Source: Chloroflexota bacterium | GTDB taxonomy: Bacteria > Chloroflexota > Limnocylindria > Limnocylindrales > CSP1-4 | Reading direction: 5' to 3' | DNA: 6,593 nt | Assembly: GCA_013695505.1 (NCBI GenBank) | Contig: JACDAH010000184.1 | Span: 1-6,593 of the forward strand | Part shown: piece after piece, positions 1 to 6,187 of the stretch | How the letters are laid out: every line of letters begins with the position of its first letter | Position numbering within the stretch: the first letter of the stretch is position 1 | Notes under the pieces: model-generated | Seen by the model: the letters and a program-made list of their open reading frames with translations, nothing else | Database searches by the model: none | What the model was told of the DNA's origin: nothing | Translations under genes and position numbers: made by a program

Positions 1-2
1 TT

Positions 3-44
3 GGCTCGGCCATGATCGGGACGTGGACTGCCTTCGGAGCCTGA
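3..44 (+). CDS. possible C-terminal end of an upstream protein (partial)
   Basis: The third frame reads 13 codons without interruption from the window edge and then stops at TGA (42-44). The peptide is GSAMIGTWTAFGA. Eleven of the 13 codons end in G or C, which fits coding sequence here, but 13 codons is far too short to prove a gene and I do not recognise the peptide. If real, it is the tail of a gene upstream of metG on the same strand, ending about 147 bp before the metG start. Frame 1 stops at 13-15, and the second frame runs on into metG out of frame and looks like a GC-rich shadow. Confidence 0.2.
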   Translation, partial: GSAMIGTWTAFGA

Positions 45-191
45 TGGCGATGCCGGGCGGCCCCGCTCGCGACAGGCCTGAACCAGCGCCTGCCGGCCGG
101 GCGTCGGCCGCCGACCATCCCGCGCGCCCATCCCGCGCGCGCTCCTCGACGGTACCCTTCCGGACGAGCCGGCCAACTCCCCGAGGACTCG
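45..191 (+). other. metG upstream region with palindrome and tandem repeat
   Basis: Very GC-rich non-coding stretch before metG. It holds a palindrome at 103-115 (GTCGGC, one base, GCCGAC) and, starting at its last base, a perfect two-copy tandem repeat at 115-140. I found no convincing -35/-10 pair, so the metG promoter may lie further upstream or be weakly matched. There is no recognisable T-box or SAM riboswitch. The metG ribosome binding site GAGGA lies at 183-187, four bases before the start codon. Confidence 0.4.
115..140. repeat. perfect 13-bp tandem duplication
   Basis: The 13-mer CCATCCCGCGCGC occurs twice back to back, at 115-127 and 128-140, with no mismatch. The first copy starts on the last base of the GTCGGC/GCCGAC palindrome. 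It lies 51 bp before the metG start. It may be a slippage product in GC-rich DNA or a pair of protein-binding half sites; the sequence does not decide between these. Confidence 0.6.
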
Positions 192-1838
192 ATGCCCGAC
201 GACGCACGCGCCCGCTTCTACCTGACGACCGCCATCGCCTACGCCAACAGCCAGCCCGGCGTCCACACCCTGTACGAGGTGATCGGCGCCGACGCCATCG
301 CCCGCTGGCATCGGATGGTCGGCGACGACACGCGCTTTCTCACCGGAACCGACGAGCACTCGGTGAACATCGCGACGCGGGCCGCCGAAGAAGGTGTCGA
401 GCCGAAGGCCTACGTCGACGACAAGGTCGCCCTGTTCAAAGCCGCCGAGAACGCCCTCGGCATCCGGCCCGACCGCTTCATCCGCACCACCGATCCCGAC
501 CACGCCATCGCTGCGCAGGAGCTCGTCCGGCGAGCGCATGCCAACGGTGATATCTACGTCGGCACATACGAAGGCTGGTACTGCCCGAACGAGGGCTTCC
601 GCAACGCGACCGACGTCCAGGAGACGGCTCTCGGCACGATCTGCCCGAACCATCCCGACGTCCCGCTCCAATGGCTGACTGAGCGCAACTGGTTCTTCCG
701 CCTGTCGGCGTACCAGGAGCGACTCGAGCGCCATTTCCTCGACAACCCGACCTTCGTCCAACCCGACTACCGGCGCAACGAGATGCTCGGCTTCATCCGC
801 CAGGGGCTCGAGGACTTCTCGATCAGCCGGGCCGGCTCGGGCTGGGGAATCCCGTTCCCGATCGCCGAGAACGGCGAGACCGCCCAGCGCGAGGATGGCT
901 CGTGGGATCCGGAGGCGGGCACGATCTATGTCTGGTACGACGCCTTGATCAACTACATTACCGGCGTCGGGTTCCCGGACGACCCCGACACATTCGCCCG
1001 CTACTGGCCGGCCGACCTTCATGTCATCGGCAAGGACATCCTCCGCTTCCACACGATCTTCTGGCCGGCAATGCTCTGGAGCGCGGGTCTTGAGGCACCG
1101 CGCAAGGTCTGGGCACACGGCTGGCTCCTGGCCGCCGACGGCGAGCGGATGAGCAAGAGCCGCGGCAACTTCCTCGACCCGGCCGATTTCGTCGCGGCGT
1201 TCGGGAGCGACGGCGCCCGCTACGTCGCGCTCCGCGAGGTTCCGTTCGACAAGGACGCCGAGGTCAGCTGGGACGGCTTCGTCCGGCGCTACAACGCCGA
1301 TCTCGCCAACGACTTCGGGAATCTCGTGAATCGAACCGTCTCGATGGCCAATCGCTATCTCGGCGGCGAGCGGCCGGATCCCAGCCCGGCGGCCGAGGCG
1401 GACTCCACGTGGAGCTGGACGAGCCGCGTTCCGATGCTCGCCGCGGCGATCGACGGCTGCCTCCTCCACGAGGCCCTCGGCACGATCTGGGCGGTCGTCG
1501 GCGAGGCGAACCGGTTCGTCGACGCCGAGAAGCCGTGGGAGCTCAACAAGGCGGCGAAAACCGGCGACGAGGCCGCCACCGCGCGCCGCCGGACCGTGCT
1601 CGGCGACCTCATCGAGGCGTGTCGCCTGATCGCACTCGCGGCGGCCCCGTTCCTGCCGGCGACCGCGCCGCGCGTCCTCACCCAGCTCGGCTACGCCTAT
1701 CCGTACGGCGAGGACGGCAACGGCGGTCCGCCCCTGCTCGACGAGCTCCGTTGGGGCGCGCACGCCGGCGAGAACGGAACGTTGACCGCGGCGGAGCCGC
1801 TCTTTCCACGCCTCGATTCGGAGTCCGCGCCAGACTGA
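192..1838 (+). CDS. metG: methionine--tRNA ligase (methionyl-tRNA synthetase), variant signature motifs
   Basis: A cytoplasmic class I aminoacyl-tRNA synthetase that joins methionine to tRNA-Met using ATP. The 548-residue protein starts FYLTTAIAYANSQPG (residues 9-23), followed by FLTGTDEH (49-56), a connective peptide with C131xxE and C151xxH (about 120-160), the conserved block DLHVIGKDILRFH (275-287), WAHGW (307-311), the KMSKS-type loop RMSKS (319-323), and an anticodon-binding helical domain with NADLANDFGNLVNR (368-381) and EKPWELNK (446-453). The length matches MetRS forms without the C-terminal Trbp111-like tRNA-binding domain, which is absent. Two features are odd. The HIGH position reads G23-V-H-T26 instead of H-I/L-G-H, and the zinc knuckle, normally C-xx-C plus C-xx-H in the one-zinc type, has Glu at its second Cys position (E134). 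The ATG at 192 is supported by GAGGA at 183-187, and the first residues align with the usual MetRS start. Overall identity is secure. Full catalytic competence is likely but rests on the divergent motif. Confidence 0.95.
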   Translation: MPDDARARFYLTTAIAYANSQPGVHTLYEVIGADAIARWHRMVGDDTRFLTGTDEHSVNIATRAAEEGVEPKAYVDDKVALFKAAENALGIRPDRFIRTTDPDHAIAAQELVRRAHANGDIYVGTYEGWYCPNEGFRNATDVQETALGTICPNHPDVPLQWLTERNWFFRLSAYQERLERHFLDNPTFVQPDYRRNEMLGFIRQGLEDFSISRAGSGWGIPFPIAENGETAQREDGSWDPEAGTIYVWYDALINYITGVGFPDDPDTFARYWPADLHVIGKDILRFHTIFWPAMLWSAGLEAPRKVWAHGWLLAADGERMSKSRGNFLDPADFVAAFGSDGARYVALREVPFDKDAEVSWDGFVRRYNADLANDFGNLVNRTVSMANRYLGGERPDPSPAAEADSTWSWTSRVPMLAAAIDGCLLHEALGTIWAVVGEANRFVDAEKPWELNKAAKTGDEAATARRRTVLGDLIEACRLIALAAAPFLPATAPRVLTQLGYAYPYGEDGNGGPPLLDELRWGAHAGENGTLTAAEPLFPRLDSESAPD

Positions 1839-1853
1839 GCGGAGATGCGGCCG

Positions 1854-1880
1854 CGCCGCCCGGGTCAGCCCTCGGCGGCG
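1854..1880. terminator. possible bidirectional terminator hairpin between convergent genes
   Basis: A perfect 7-bp inverted repeat, CGCCGCC (1854-1860) and GGCGGCG (1874-1880), encloses a 13-base loop. It straddles the 3' junction of the convergent metG and c-di-GMP genes and overlaps the last codons of the minus-strand gene. There is no T-run on either side, so it is not a classical intrinsic terminator. In DNA this rich in G and C such a repeat can arise by chance. The whole gap between the two stop codons is only 26 bp (1839-1864). Confidence 0.3.
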
Positions 1881-4405
1881 TTGAACATCGGGATCACGAC
1901 GAGCTGGTGTGACGGTGCGATCGTATTCGGGTCGATCCAGACTCGGCCGGGCGGCCGCGATGCCGCGTTCACCTTCTGCCCGCGTCGCCGGCGGGAGCTG
2001 GGTGCCCGTTCGCGGCTGGCGCCGCCGCGAAGGGCCAGCCTCGTCTCGGCCGCGGACACGGGACGCCCGAACAGGTATCCCTGGGCAAGCTCGCAGCCGA
2101 GATCGATCAACGCCCCCCGCTGATCCTCGGTCTCGACGCCCTCGGCGGTCACCTGCATCCCAAGATCCTGGCCCAGGGCGAGGATGTTCCGGACGATGGC
2201 TGCGGCCTGGTTGTCGCCGGGCAGGTCGGTGACGAACGAGCGGTCGATCTTGAGGGCGTGGACCGGGAAGCTCCGCAGCCGCGACAGCGACGAGTAGCCG
2301 GTCCCGAAGTCGTCGATGGCGATCCGGATTCCGAGCGCCGCCAGCCCGTGGAGCTTGTCCCTGGCCGATACCGAGCCGTCCATCAGAGTGCTCTCGGTGA
2401 TCTCGAGCGTGAGCCGGCACGGGTCGAGCCCCGCGGTGTGGACCGCCCGCTCGATGTCCGTGACGAGCCCGGGATGGTCGAACTGCCGGCCGGACAGGTT
2501 GACGCTCAGGCGCAGGGGCGGTGTCGAGCCCGCGATCCCGTGCCAGCTCGTCAGGTCACCGACTGCCTGCTCCAGGACGAACTGGCCCATCGGGACGATC
2601 AGCTGGAGCTCCTCGGCGAGTGGAATGAACTGGCCGGGAAGGACGAGGCCGTCCTCGGGATGGCGCCAGCGGAGCAGCGCCTCGAAGCCGACCCAGGAGG
2701 CGTCGGCCAACCGGACGATCGGCTGGTAGTGGGTGACGAACTCGCCCTGCTCGAGCGCTTGGCGCAGATCGCCCTCCATCCGCATCCGCTGGCGGGCCTT
2801 CGCCTCCATGCTTGGATCGAACAGTTGCGACTGCGCCTTGCCCATGGTTTTCGCGCGGTACATCGCGAGGTCGGCCCGCCGGAGGAACCGTTCCGGTGTG
2901 TCGCCGGGCAGGCTCAGGGCGATGCCGACACTCGCCGTGAGGACGAGGTCGCGTCCGCCGACGACCAGCGGGAGGCGGAGCTCCTCCGTCACGCGGCGAG
3001 CGGCGGCCTCGGCATCCGCTTCCTCTGCGACGTCGTCGACGAGCACGGTGAACTCATCACCCCCGAGCCTCGCCGCGGAGTCGCTCCCGCGCAGCGCCGA
3101 TTCGATCCGGCGGGCGACGGCGATGAGCGCCCGGTCGCCCTCCTCATGACCGAGCGCGTCGTTGATGTGTTTGAAGTTGTCGAGGTCGATGAAGAGCAGG
3201 CCCGCCCGACGTTCGTGACGCTCGGCGCGCTGGAGCGCGAGCTCGAGCCGATCCTCGAACAGCGCCCGGTTGGCGAGGCCGGTGAGTGAATCGCGAAATG
3301 CCATCCGGGTCAGCTCGGCTTCGAGGCGCCGCCGGTCGGTCACATCGCGGAGCGTCGCCACGATGCCGTCGACCCCGGGCTCGCCGAGGAGGTTGCGGAC
3401 GATCGTCTCGCACCGCCGGAACGCCCCGTCGGCGAACAGGATACCGAGCTCGGAGCGGACATCAGTCCCGGGCGCGGCTCGGGCACCACCCAGGAGCTCC
3501 TCGGCAGCCCTGCCCTCCTCGGGGTCGACGAAGGCGATCAGGGTCTGGCCTTGGATGTCCGCGTCGGCGTGGCCCCACAGGCCCTCGGCGGACGGGCTCT
3601 GGTAGCGCACCCTGCCCGCCTCATCGAGGATGAGGATGATGTCGGCGGCATTCTGGACGAGCGACCGAAACCGGTGCTCGTTGTGGCGCGCCTGGTCGAT
3701 CTCTCGCCCATGCCCCTCCCGGATCCGGCGATCGTAGGTGCGGAGCGCGATCCGGAGCACGAGCAGGACGAGGAACCCGCCGAGGAAGATGACCGGCGTG
3801 ATCTGGATCGCCCCCTGGACGGTCATGGCCAGAGCTGCCATGTCGTCCTCGACCGCCAGGACCCTCGCGGTTGCCGCGTCCGTCAAGTCCGTCTCGATCT
3901 GGGCGAGGTCGCGTTCTGTTCGGACGTCGATGATCCTGACCGCCTCCGTGTCGCCCCGGTCGACCGCCGCCATCATCTCGGCCGTCGCCGCGACGTAGTC
4001 AGCGTGAAGGACCGTCAGCCTCGACCCGAGCTGCTGGTCTGCGGCGGCACTCGATGACAGGATCCCGGCCAGCGCCCGACCGAAAACGGCGGCTTCGGCC
4101 GTGAGCTCGGCTCGCGTGGCCGCGCTCGGCTCGAGTCGGTACTCGCGCTCAAGGCCCTCTTCTTCGAGGACGGCTCGGCGCGCCTCCTGGTAGGCGCTGC
4201 TGATGGTCTGTGCCTGCTTGACCTGGCTCGTCATGCCACTGGCCATGAAGGCCACCCAGACCGAGTATGCGGTCAGGCAGGTCAGGACCAGAGCCAGACC
4301 CGACCACGCCCAGCGGCCGGCCCGCGGCAGCCCGGTGGGCGGCTCGCTGATGCCGAATGTCGAATCGGCTGGCGCGGCGCGGTCTTCGGAACGGGTCGGT
4401 TCCAC
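1865..4405 (-). CDS. membrane-anchored PAS-GGDEF-EAL cyclic-di-GMP signalling protein
   Basis: An inner-membrane sensor that may make and/or degrade cyclic di-GMP. Domain order over 846 residues: a short cytoplasmic N-terminus; TM1 about 35-56; an extracytoplasmic helical sensor region about 57-200, probably a four-helix bundle of CHASE3 or 4HB type (LEREYRLEPS near 85-94); TM2 about 203-221; PAS about 242-356; GGDEF about 360-530; EAL about 545-785; then a 60-residue tail. The diguanylate cyclase signature GGDEF is intact (448-452), with a product-inhibition I-site RGSD just upstream (439-442). The phosphodiesterase motifs are also intact: EAL (575-577), N636, LEITES (667-672), DDFGTG (698-703), LKIDRSF (718-724) and AEGVE (754-758). 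Both activities are therefore possible and the net direction cannot be read from sequence. The start is GTG at 4405, with GAGGGG six bases upstream. It lies 25 bp downstream of the S-component-like gene, so the two are probably cotranscribed. The tail beyond GYLFGRP (776-782) is unusual for EAL proteins. Confidence 0.93.
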   Translation of the reverse strand: MEPTRSEDRAAPADSTFGISEPPTGLPRAGRWAWSGLALVLTCLTAYSVWVAFMASGMTSQVKQAQTISSAYQEARRAVLEEEGLEREYRLEPSAATRAELTAEAAVFGRALAGILSSSAAADQQLGSRLTVLHADYVAATAEMMAAVDRGDTEAVRIIDVRTERDLAQIETDLTDAATARVLAVEDDMAALAMTVQGAIQITPVIFLGGFLVLLVLRIALRTYDRRIREGHGREIDQARHNEHRFRSLVQNAADIILILDEAGRVRYQSPSAEGLWGHADADIQGQTLIAFVDPEEGRAAEELLGGARAAPGTDVRSELGILFADGAFRRCETIVRNLLGEPGVDGIVATLRDVTDRRRLEAELTRMAFRDSLTGLANRALFEDRLELALQRAERHERRAGLLFIDLDNFKHINDALGHEEGDRALIAVARRIESALRGSDSAARLGGDEFTVLVDDVAEEADAEAAARRVTEELRLPLVVGGRDLVLTASVGIALSLPGDTPERFLRRADLAMYRAKTMGKAQSQLFDPSMEAKARQRMRMEGDLRQALEQGEFVTHYQPIVRLADASWVGFEALLRWRHPEDGLVLPGQFIPLAEELQLIVPMGQFVLEQAVGDLTSWHGIAGSTPPLRLSVNLSGRQFDHPGLVTDIERAVHTAGLDPCRLTLEITESTLMDGSVSARDKLHGLAALGIRIAIDDFGTGYSSLSRLRSFPVHALKIDRSFVTDLPGDNQAAAIVRNILALGQDLGMQVTAEGVETEDQRGALIDLGCELAQGYLFGRPVSAAETRLALRGGASRERAPSSRRRRGQKVNAASRPPGRVWIDPNTIAPSHQLVVIPMFNAAEG

Positions 4406-4430
4406 GCAGAGCCCCTCGTGAGCCTGGCCG

Positions 4431-5012
4431 TCAGCCCGCGGTCCTGGTCGAGAGTTTCATCCAGGTCGAGAGGCGTGGCGTTGCGCTCGCGATCTGGAGC
4501 AGGATCGGCAGCCCGATGGCCGTGGCCAGGCCGTTCCAGAAGACCGTCGGAAGGTATTCGCTGGTCAGAACGTCCGAACCCGTCATGCCGTTGACGAGCA
4601 CGTCCCCGAAGACGACGAGGAAACCTGCGGCGATCGAGACGATGCCGACCACGGTCGCGATCTCGGCGCGGTTCTCGGTCCAGAATCGCGACGACCGCAG
4701 CCGGAGCACGAACAGTCCCGCGATCAGCCCGACCAGGCCGTTGGCAACGTGCCACACCGGCGCAGTCGTGGCGCCGTAGCCAGTCAGCTCGTCGGCCACG
4801 GCATTTCCCAGGAACCCGGTCGCGAAGCCGCTCATCGGCCCGAGCAGGATCCCGACCAACGGCAGGATGGCAAAGCCCGGGCGGAGAAAGACGCCCTCGG
4901 TGCCCGGCACCTGGGCGACGAACGAGTAGAAGGCCGCAGCGGCATAGAGGGCCACTCCGACCAGCGTCAGCAGGACCGTGACCCAGCCCCGGCGCGATTC
5001 GGTGATGTCCAT
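4431..5012 (-). CDS. putative ECF transporter S component (six-helix integral membrane protein)
   Basis: A 193-residue, very hydrophobic protein with about six predicted membrane helices (about 10-33, 43-57, 58-74, 86-105, 117-141, 153-177). The stretch LRPGFAILPLVGILLGPMSG (43-62), followed by FATGFLGNAVADELTGYG (63-80) and a helix beginning HVANGLVGLIAGL (88-100), resembles the membrane-embedded, vitamin- or nucleobase-binding S subunits of energy-coupling-factor transporters: an Arg-Pro helix start, a GP-x-SG turn, then GN near an acidic residue. The substrate cannot be named. No EcfT or EcfA gene is in the window, so if functional it would draw on a shared energising module encoded elsewhere. 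The start at 5012 (MDITESRR) is chosen because GGGAG lies 7 bases upstream and the hydrophobic core follows at once; an open frame runs upstream to 5222 but its added residues are Arg-rich and low in hydrophobicity. It is the promoter-proximal gene of a likely two-gene operon with the GGDEF-EAL gene. A membrane sensor role rather than transport is an alternative. Confidence 0.7.
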   Translation of the reverse strand: MDITESRRGWVTVLLTLVGVALYAAAAFYSFVAQVPGTEGVFLRPGFAILPLVGILLGPMSGFATGFLGNAVADELTGYGATTAPVWHVANGLVGLIAGLFVLRLRSSRFWTENRAEIATVVGIVSIAAGFLVVFGDVLVNGMTGSDVLTSEYLPTVFWNGLATAIGLPILLQIASATPRLSTWMKLSTRTAG

Positions 5013-5230
5013 CGTGATGCTCCCAATCAGTGATTGCCCACTCGCCCAGAGCATCCGTGCCCGCCGGCCACGACGCCATGACCCAGGAGGGGCAGATCGC
5101 GTACTACGTTCGCCGTAGCGTCGGACCTGGGGCGATCGGACGCGGCCGCAGCGCCCGTGCCCGACTCGAGACGTTCGCGGCGGCTGCCGTTCAATCCAGG
5201 GACAGTTCCAGATCGGCGACAATCCGAGGC
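5013..5230. other. divergent intergenic region between the S-component gene and tatD
   Basis: This 218-bp region should hold the promoters of both divergent transcripts. I see no strong sigma70 pair on either strand and no riboswitch I can identify upstream of the minus-strand S-component gene. The minus-strand ribosome binding site GGGAG is at about 5020-5024. A small perfect inverted repeat CTACG/CGTAG (5104-5108 and 5114-5118, five-base loop) lies near the middle and could be an operator half-site pair or chance. tatD has only a poor Shine-Dalgarno: GAGG at 5226-5229 is one base from the ATG. Confidence 0.45.
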
Positions 5231-6049
5231 ATGCGCCTCGTTGACAGCCATTGCCACCTCCAGGCGGACCGCTTCGACGACGACGTCGATGCCGTGGTCG
5301 CGGCCGCTCGCGAGGCCGGCGTGGAGCGGATCCTCGTGCCGGGCTGGAACGGCTGGTCGTCGAACGCGGCGCTTGCCCTCGCCGATCGGATCCCCGGTCT
5401 CGACGCCGCGGTCGGTGTCCACCCCCACGACGCTGCGAAAGTCAGCGACGAGGAGTGGACCGCGATCACGGCCGCGGCCACGGACCCGCGCGTCGTCGCC
5501 ATCGGCGAGACCGGCCTCGACTATGACCGGGTCTTCTCGCCGATCCTCGCCCAGCTGGTGAACCTGCGCCGGAACCTCGAGCTGGCCGCCGCGATGGGCA
5601 AGCCCGCCATCCTCCATTGCCGCTCGCGAACGGGCGAGCGAGATGCCCAGGACGCCCTGCTCGCGGAGCTCCGGGCGTTCGGCCCCGACGTCCCGCCGGT
5701 CGTCGTCCACTCGTTCAGCGGCCCGGTCGACTACGCCGAGTCGATGCTCGAGCTCGGCGCCGCGATCAGCATCTCCGGCCTCGCGTTCCGCAAGGGCGAG
5801 GAGGCGACGGCGGATGTCGTCCGGTTCGTCCCGGCCGACCGGCTCCTCATCGAGACCGATTCTCCGTTCCTCTCGCCGCCCGGCGCCCCGCGCAGCCGGA
5901 ACGCCCCCGAGTGGGTCGGCGTGACGGCGGTCTGGGTGGCGGAGCTGCGGAACACCGATCGGGAGTCGGCCGGCGATGCGCTCGTGGCCGCCTACGACCG
6001 AGTCTTCTCGTCGCACCGCGCGGCCGCCGGCCGTGCCGGCCCGGGCTGA
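5231..6049 (+). CDS. tatD: TatD-family metal-dependent hydrolase (putative deoxyribonuclease)
   Basis: A cytoplasmic TIM-barrel enzyme of the amidohydrolase superfamily. Characterised TatD relatives are divalent-metal-dependent DNA exonucleases acting in DNA repair or degradation; the substrate of this one is inferred. The 272-residue length is typical. Metal-ligand motifs appear in the expected order: DSHCHL with H7 and H9, VGVHPHD (61-67), the glutamate in GETGLDY (E93), ILHCR (H129), VVHSFSG (H160 in 158-164) and ETDSPFLSP with D210 (208-216). The ATG at 5231 is chosen because MRLVDSHCHL is the standard family N-terminus; the in-frame extension to 5030 adds 67 residues with no family resemblance. 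The Shine-Dalgarno is weak and very close to the start, so translation initiation may be inefficient or leaderless. In many bacteria tatD directly follows metG; here the minus-strand signalling/transport pair lies between them. Confidence 0.93.
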   Translation: MRLVDSHCHLQADRFDDDVDAVVAAAREAGVERILVPGWNGWSSNAALALADRIPGLDAAVGVHPHDAAKVSDEEWTAITAAATDPRVVAIGETGLDYDRVFSPILAQLVNLRRNLELAAAMGKPAILHCRSRTGERDAQDALLAELRAFGPDVPPVVVHSFSGPVDYAESMLELGAAISISGLAFRKGEEATADVVRFVPADRLLIETDSPFLSPPGAPRSRNAPEWVGVTAVWVAELRNTDRESAGDALVAAYDRVFSSHRAAAGRAGPG

Positions 6050-6131
6050 CGCTCCCAAGTCGACTGCCTCTCGCACCCCGGCCGACGCTTCGCCGTGGCG
6101 AGCAGAGACCGACCGAACTCGCGATCCGGGG
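6050..6131 (+). other. tatD 3' region, no clear terminator
   Basis: The 82 bases after the tatD stop contain a weak hairpin at 6087-6103 (GCT, a bulged T, CGC paired with GCGAGC, four-base loop). A wider perfect 7-bp inverted repeat, ACCCCGG (6075-6081) and CCGGGGT (6126-6132), encloses that hairpin and touches the groES -35 box. Neither is followed by a T-run. This may terminate tatD transcripts by a factor-dependent route, or groES may also receive read-through. I see no gene here. Confidence 0.25.
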
Positions 6132-6161
6132 TTGACGCGGGCGGACGTCAGCCGCTATGAT
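6132..6161 (+). promoter_or_regulatory. sigma70-type promoter of groES
   Basis: A -35 element TTGACG (6132-6137; five of six match the consensus) and a -10 element TATGAT (6156-6161; five of six) are separated by 18 bases. Transcription would begin near 6168, inside the CIRCE operator that starts on the last base of the -10 box. This is the usual geometry for HrcA-repressed chaperone promoters. Confidence 0.85.
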
Positions 6162-6187
6162 TAGCACTCACCTACCGAGAGTGCTAG
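6161..6187. promoter_or_regulatory. CIRCE operator (HrcA binding site)
   Basis: The left arm TTAGCACTC (6161-6169) and right arm GAGTGCTAG (6179-6187) are separated by exactly 9 bases. The established consensus is TTAGCACTC-N9-GAGTGCTAA, so 17 of 18 arm positions match and only the last base differs (G for A). The element overlaps the promoter -10 end and the predicted transcription start, which implies heat-shock control of groES by the HrcA repressor. hrcA itself is not in the window. Confidence 0.96.

Noticed and set aside
149..165. T-box-like bases (GGTACC) upstream of metG
   Set aside because: The conserved T-box core AGGGTGGTACCGCG is not matched on the plus strand, and no specifier stem or T-run terminator was found.
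23..550. 175-residue plus-strand frame overlapping the start of metG
   Set aside because: Out of frame with metG and highly Arg/Pro-rich, typical of frame shadows in high-GC coding DNA.
2258..3289. 343-residue open frame on the plus strand inside the GGDEF-EAL gene
   Set aside because: Antisense shadow; the minus strand holds intact GGDEF and EAL domains across the same bases, and the plus-strand product shows no family features.
4282..5079. 265-residue minus-strand frame overlapping the S-component gene
   Set aside because: Out of frame with the membrane protein, Arg-rich and without hydrophobic segments; the S-component frame has a good ribosome binding site and six helices.
5013..5110. 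Possible vitamin riboswitch before the S-component gene
   Set aside because: ECF S genes are often riboswitch-controlled, but I could not match TPP, cobalamin or THF consensus cores on the minus strand.
5030..5230. 67-residue N-terminal extension of TatD
   Set aside because: The family begins at MRLVDSHCHL; the extension lies in the divergent control region and shows no homology-like features.
5027..6076. 349-residue open frame on the minus strand opposite tatD
   Set aside because: Antisense shadow of tatD in GC-rich DNA; composition is Arg/Asp/Gly-rich with no recognisable domain, while the plus strand carries all TatD motifs.
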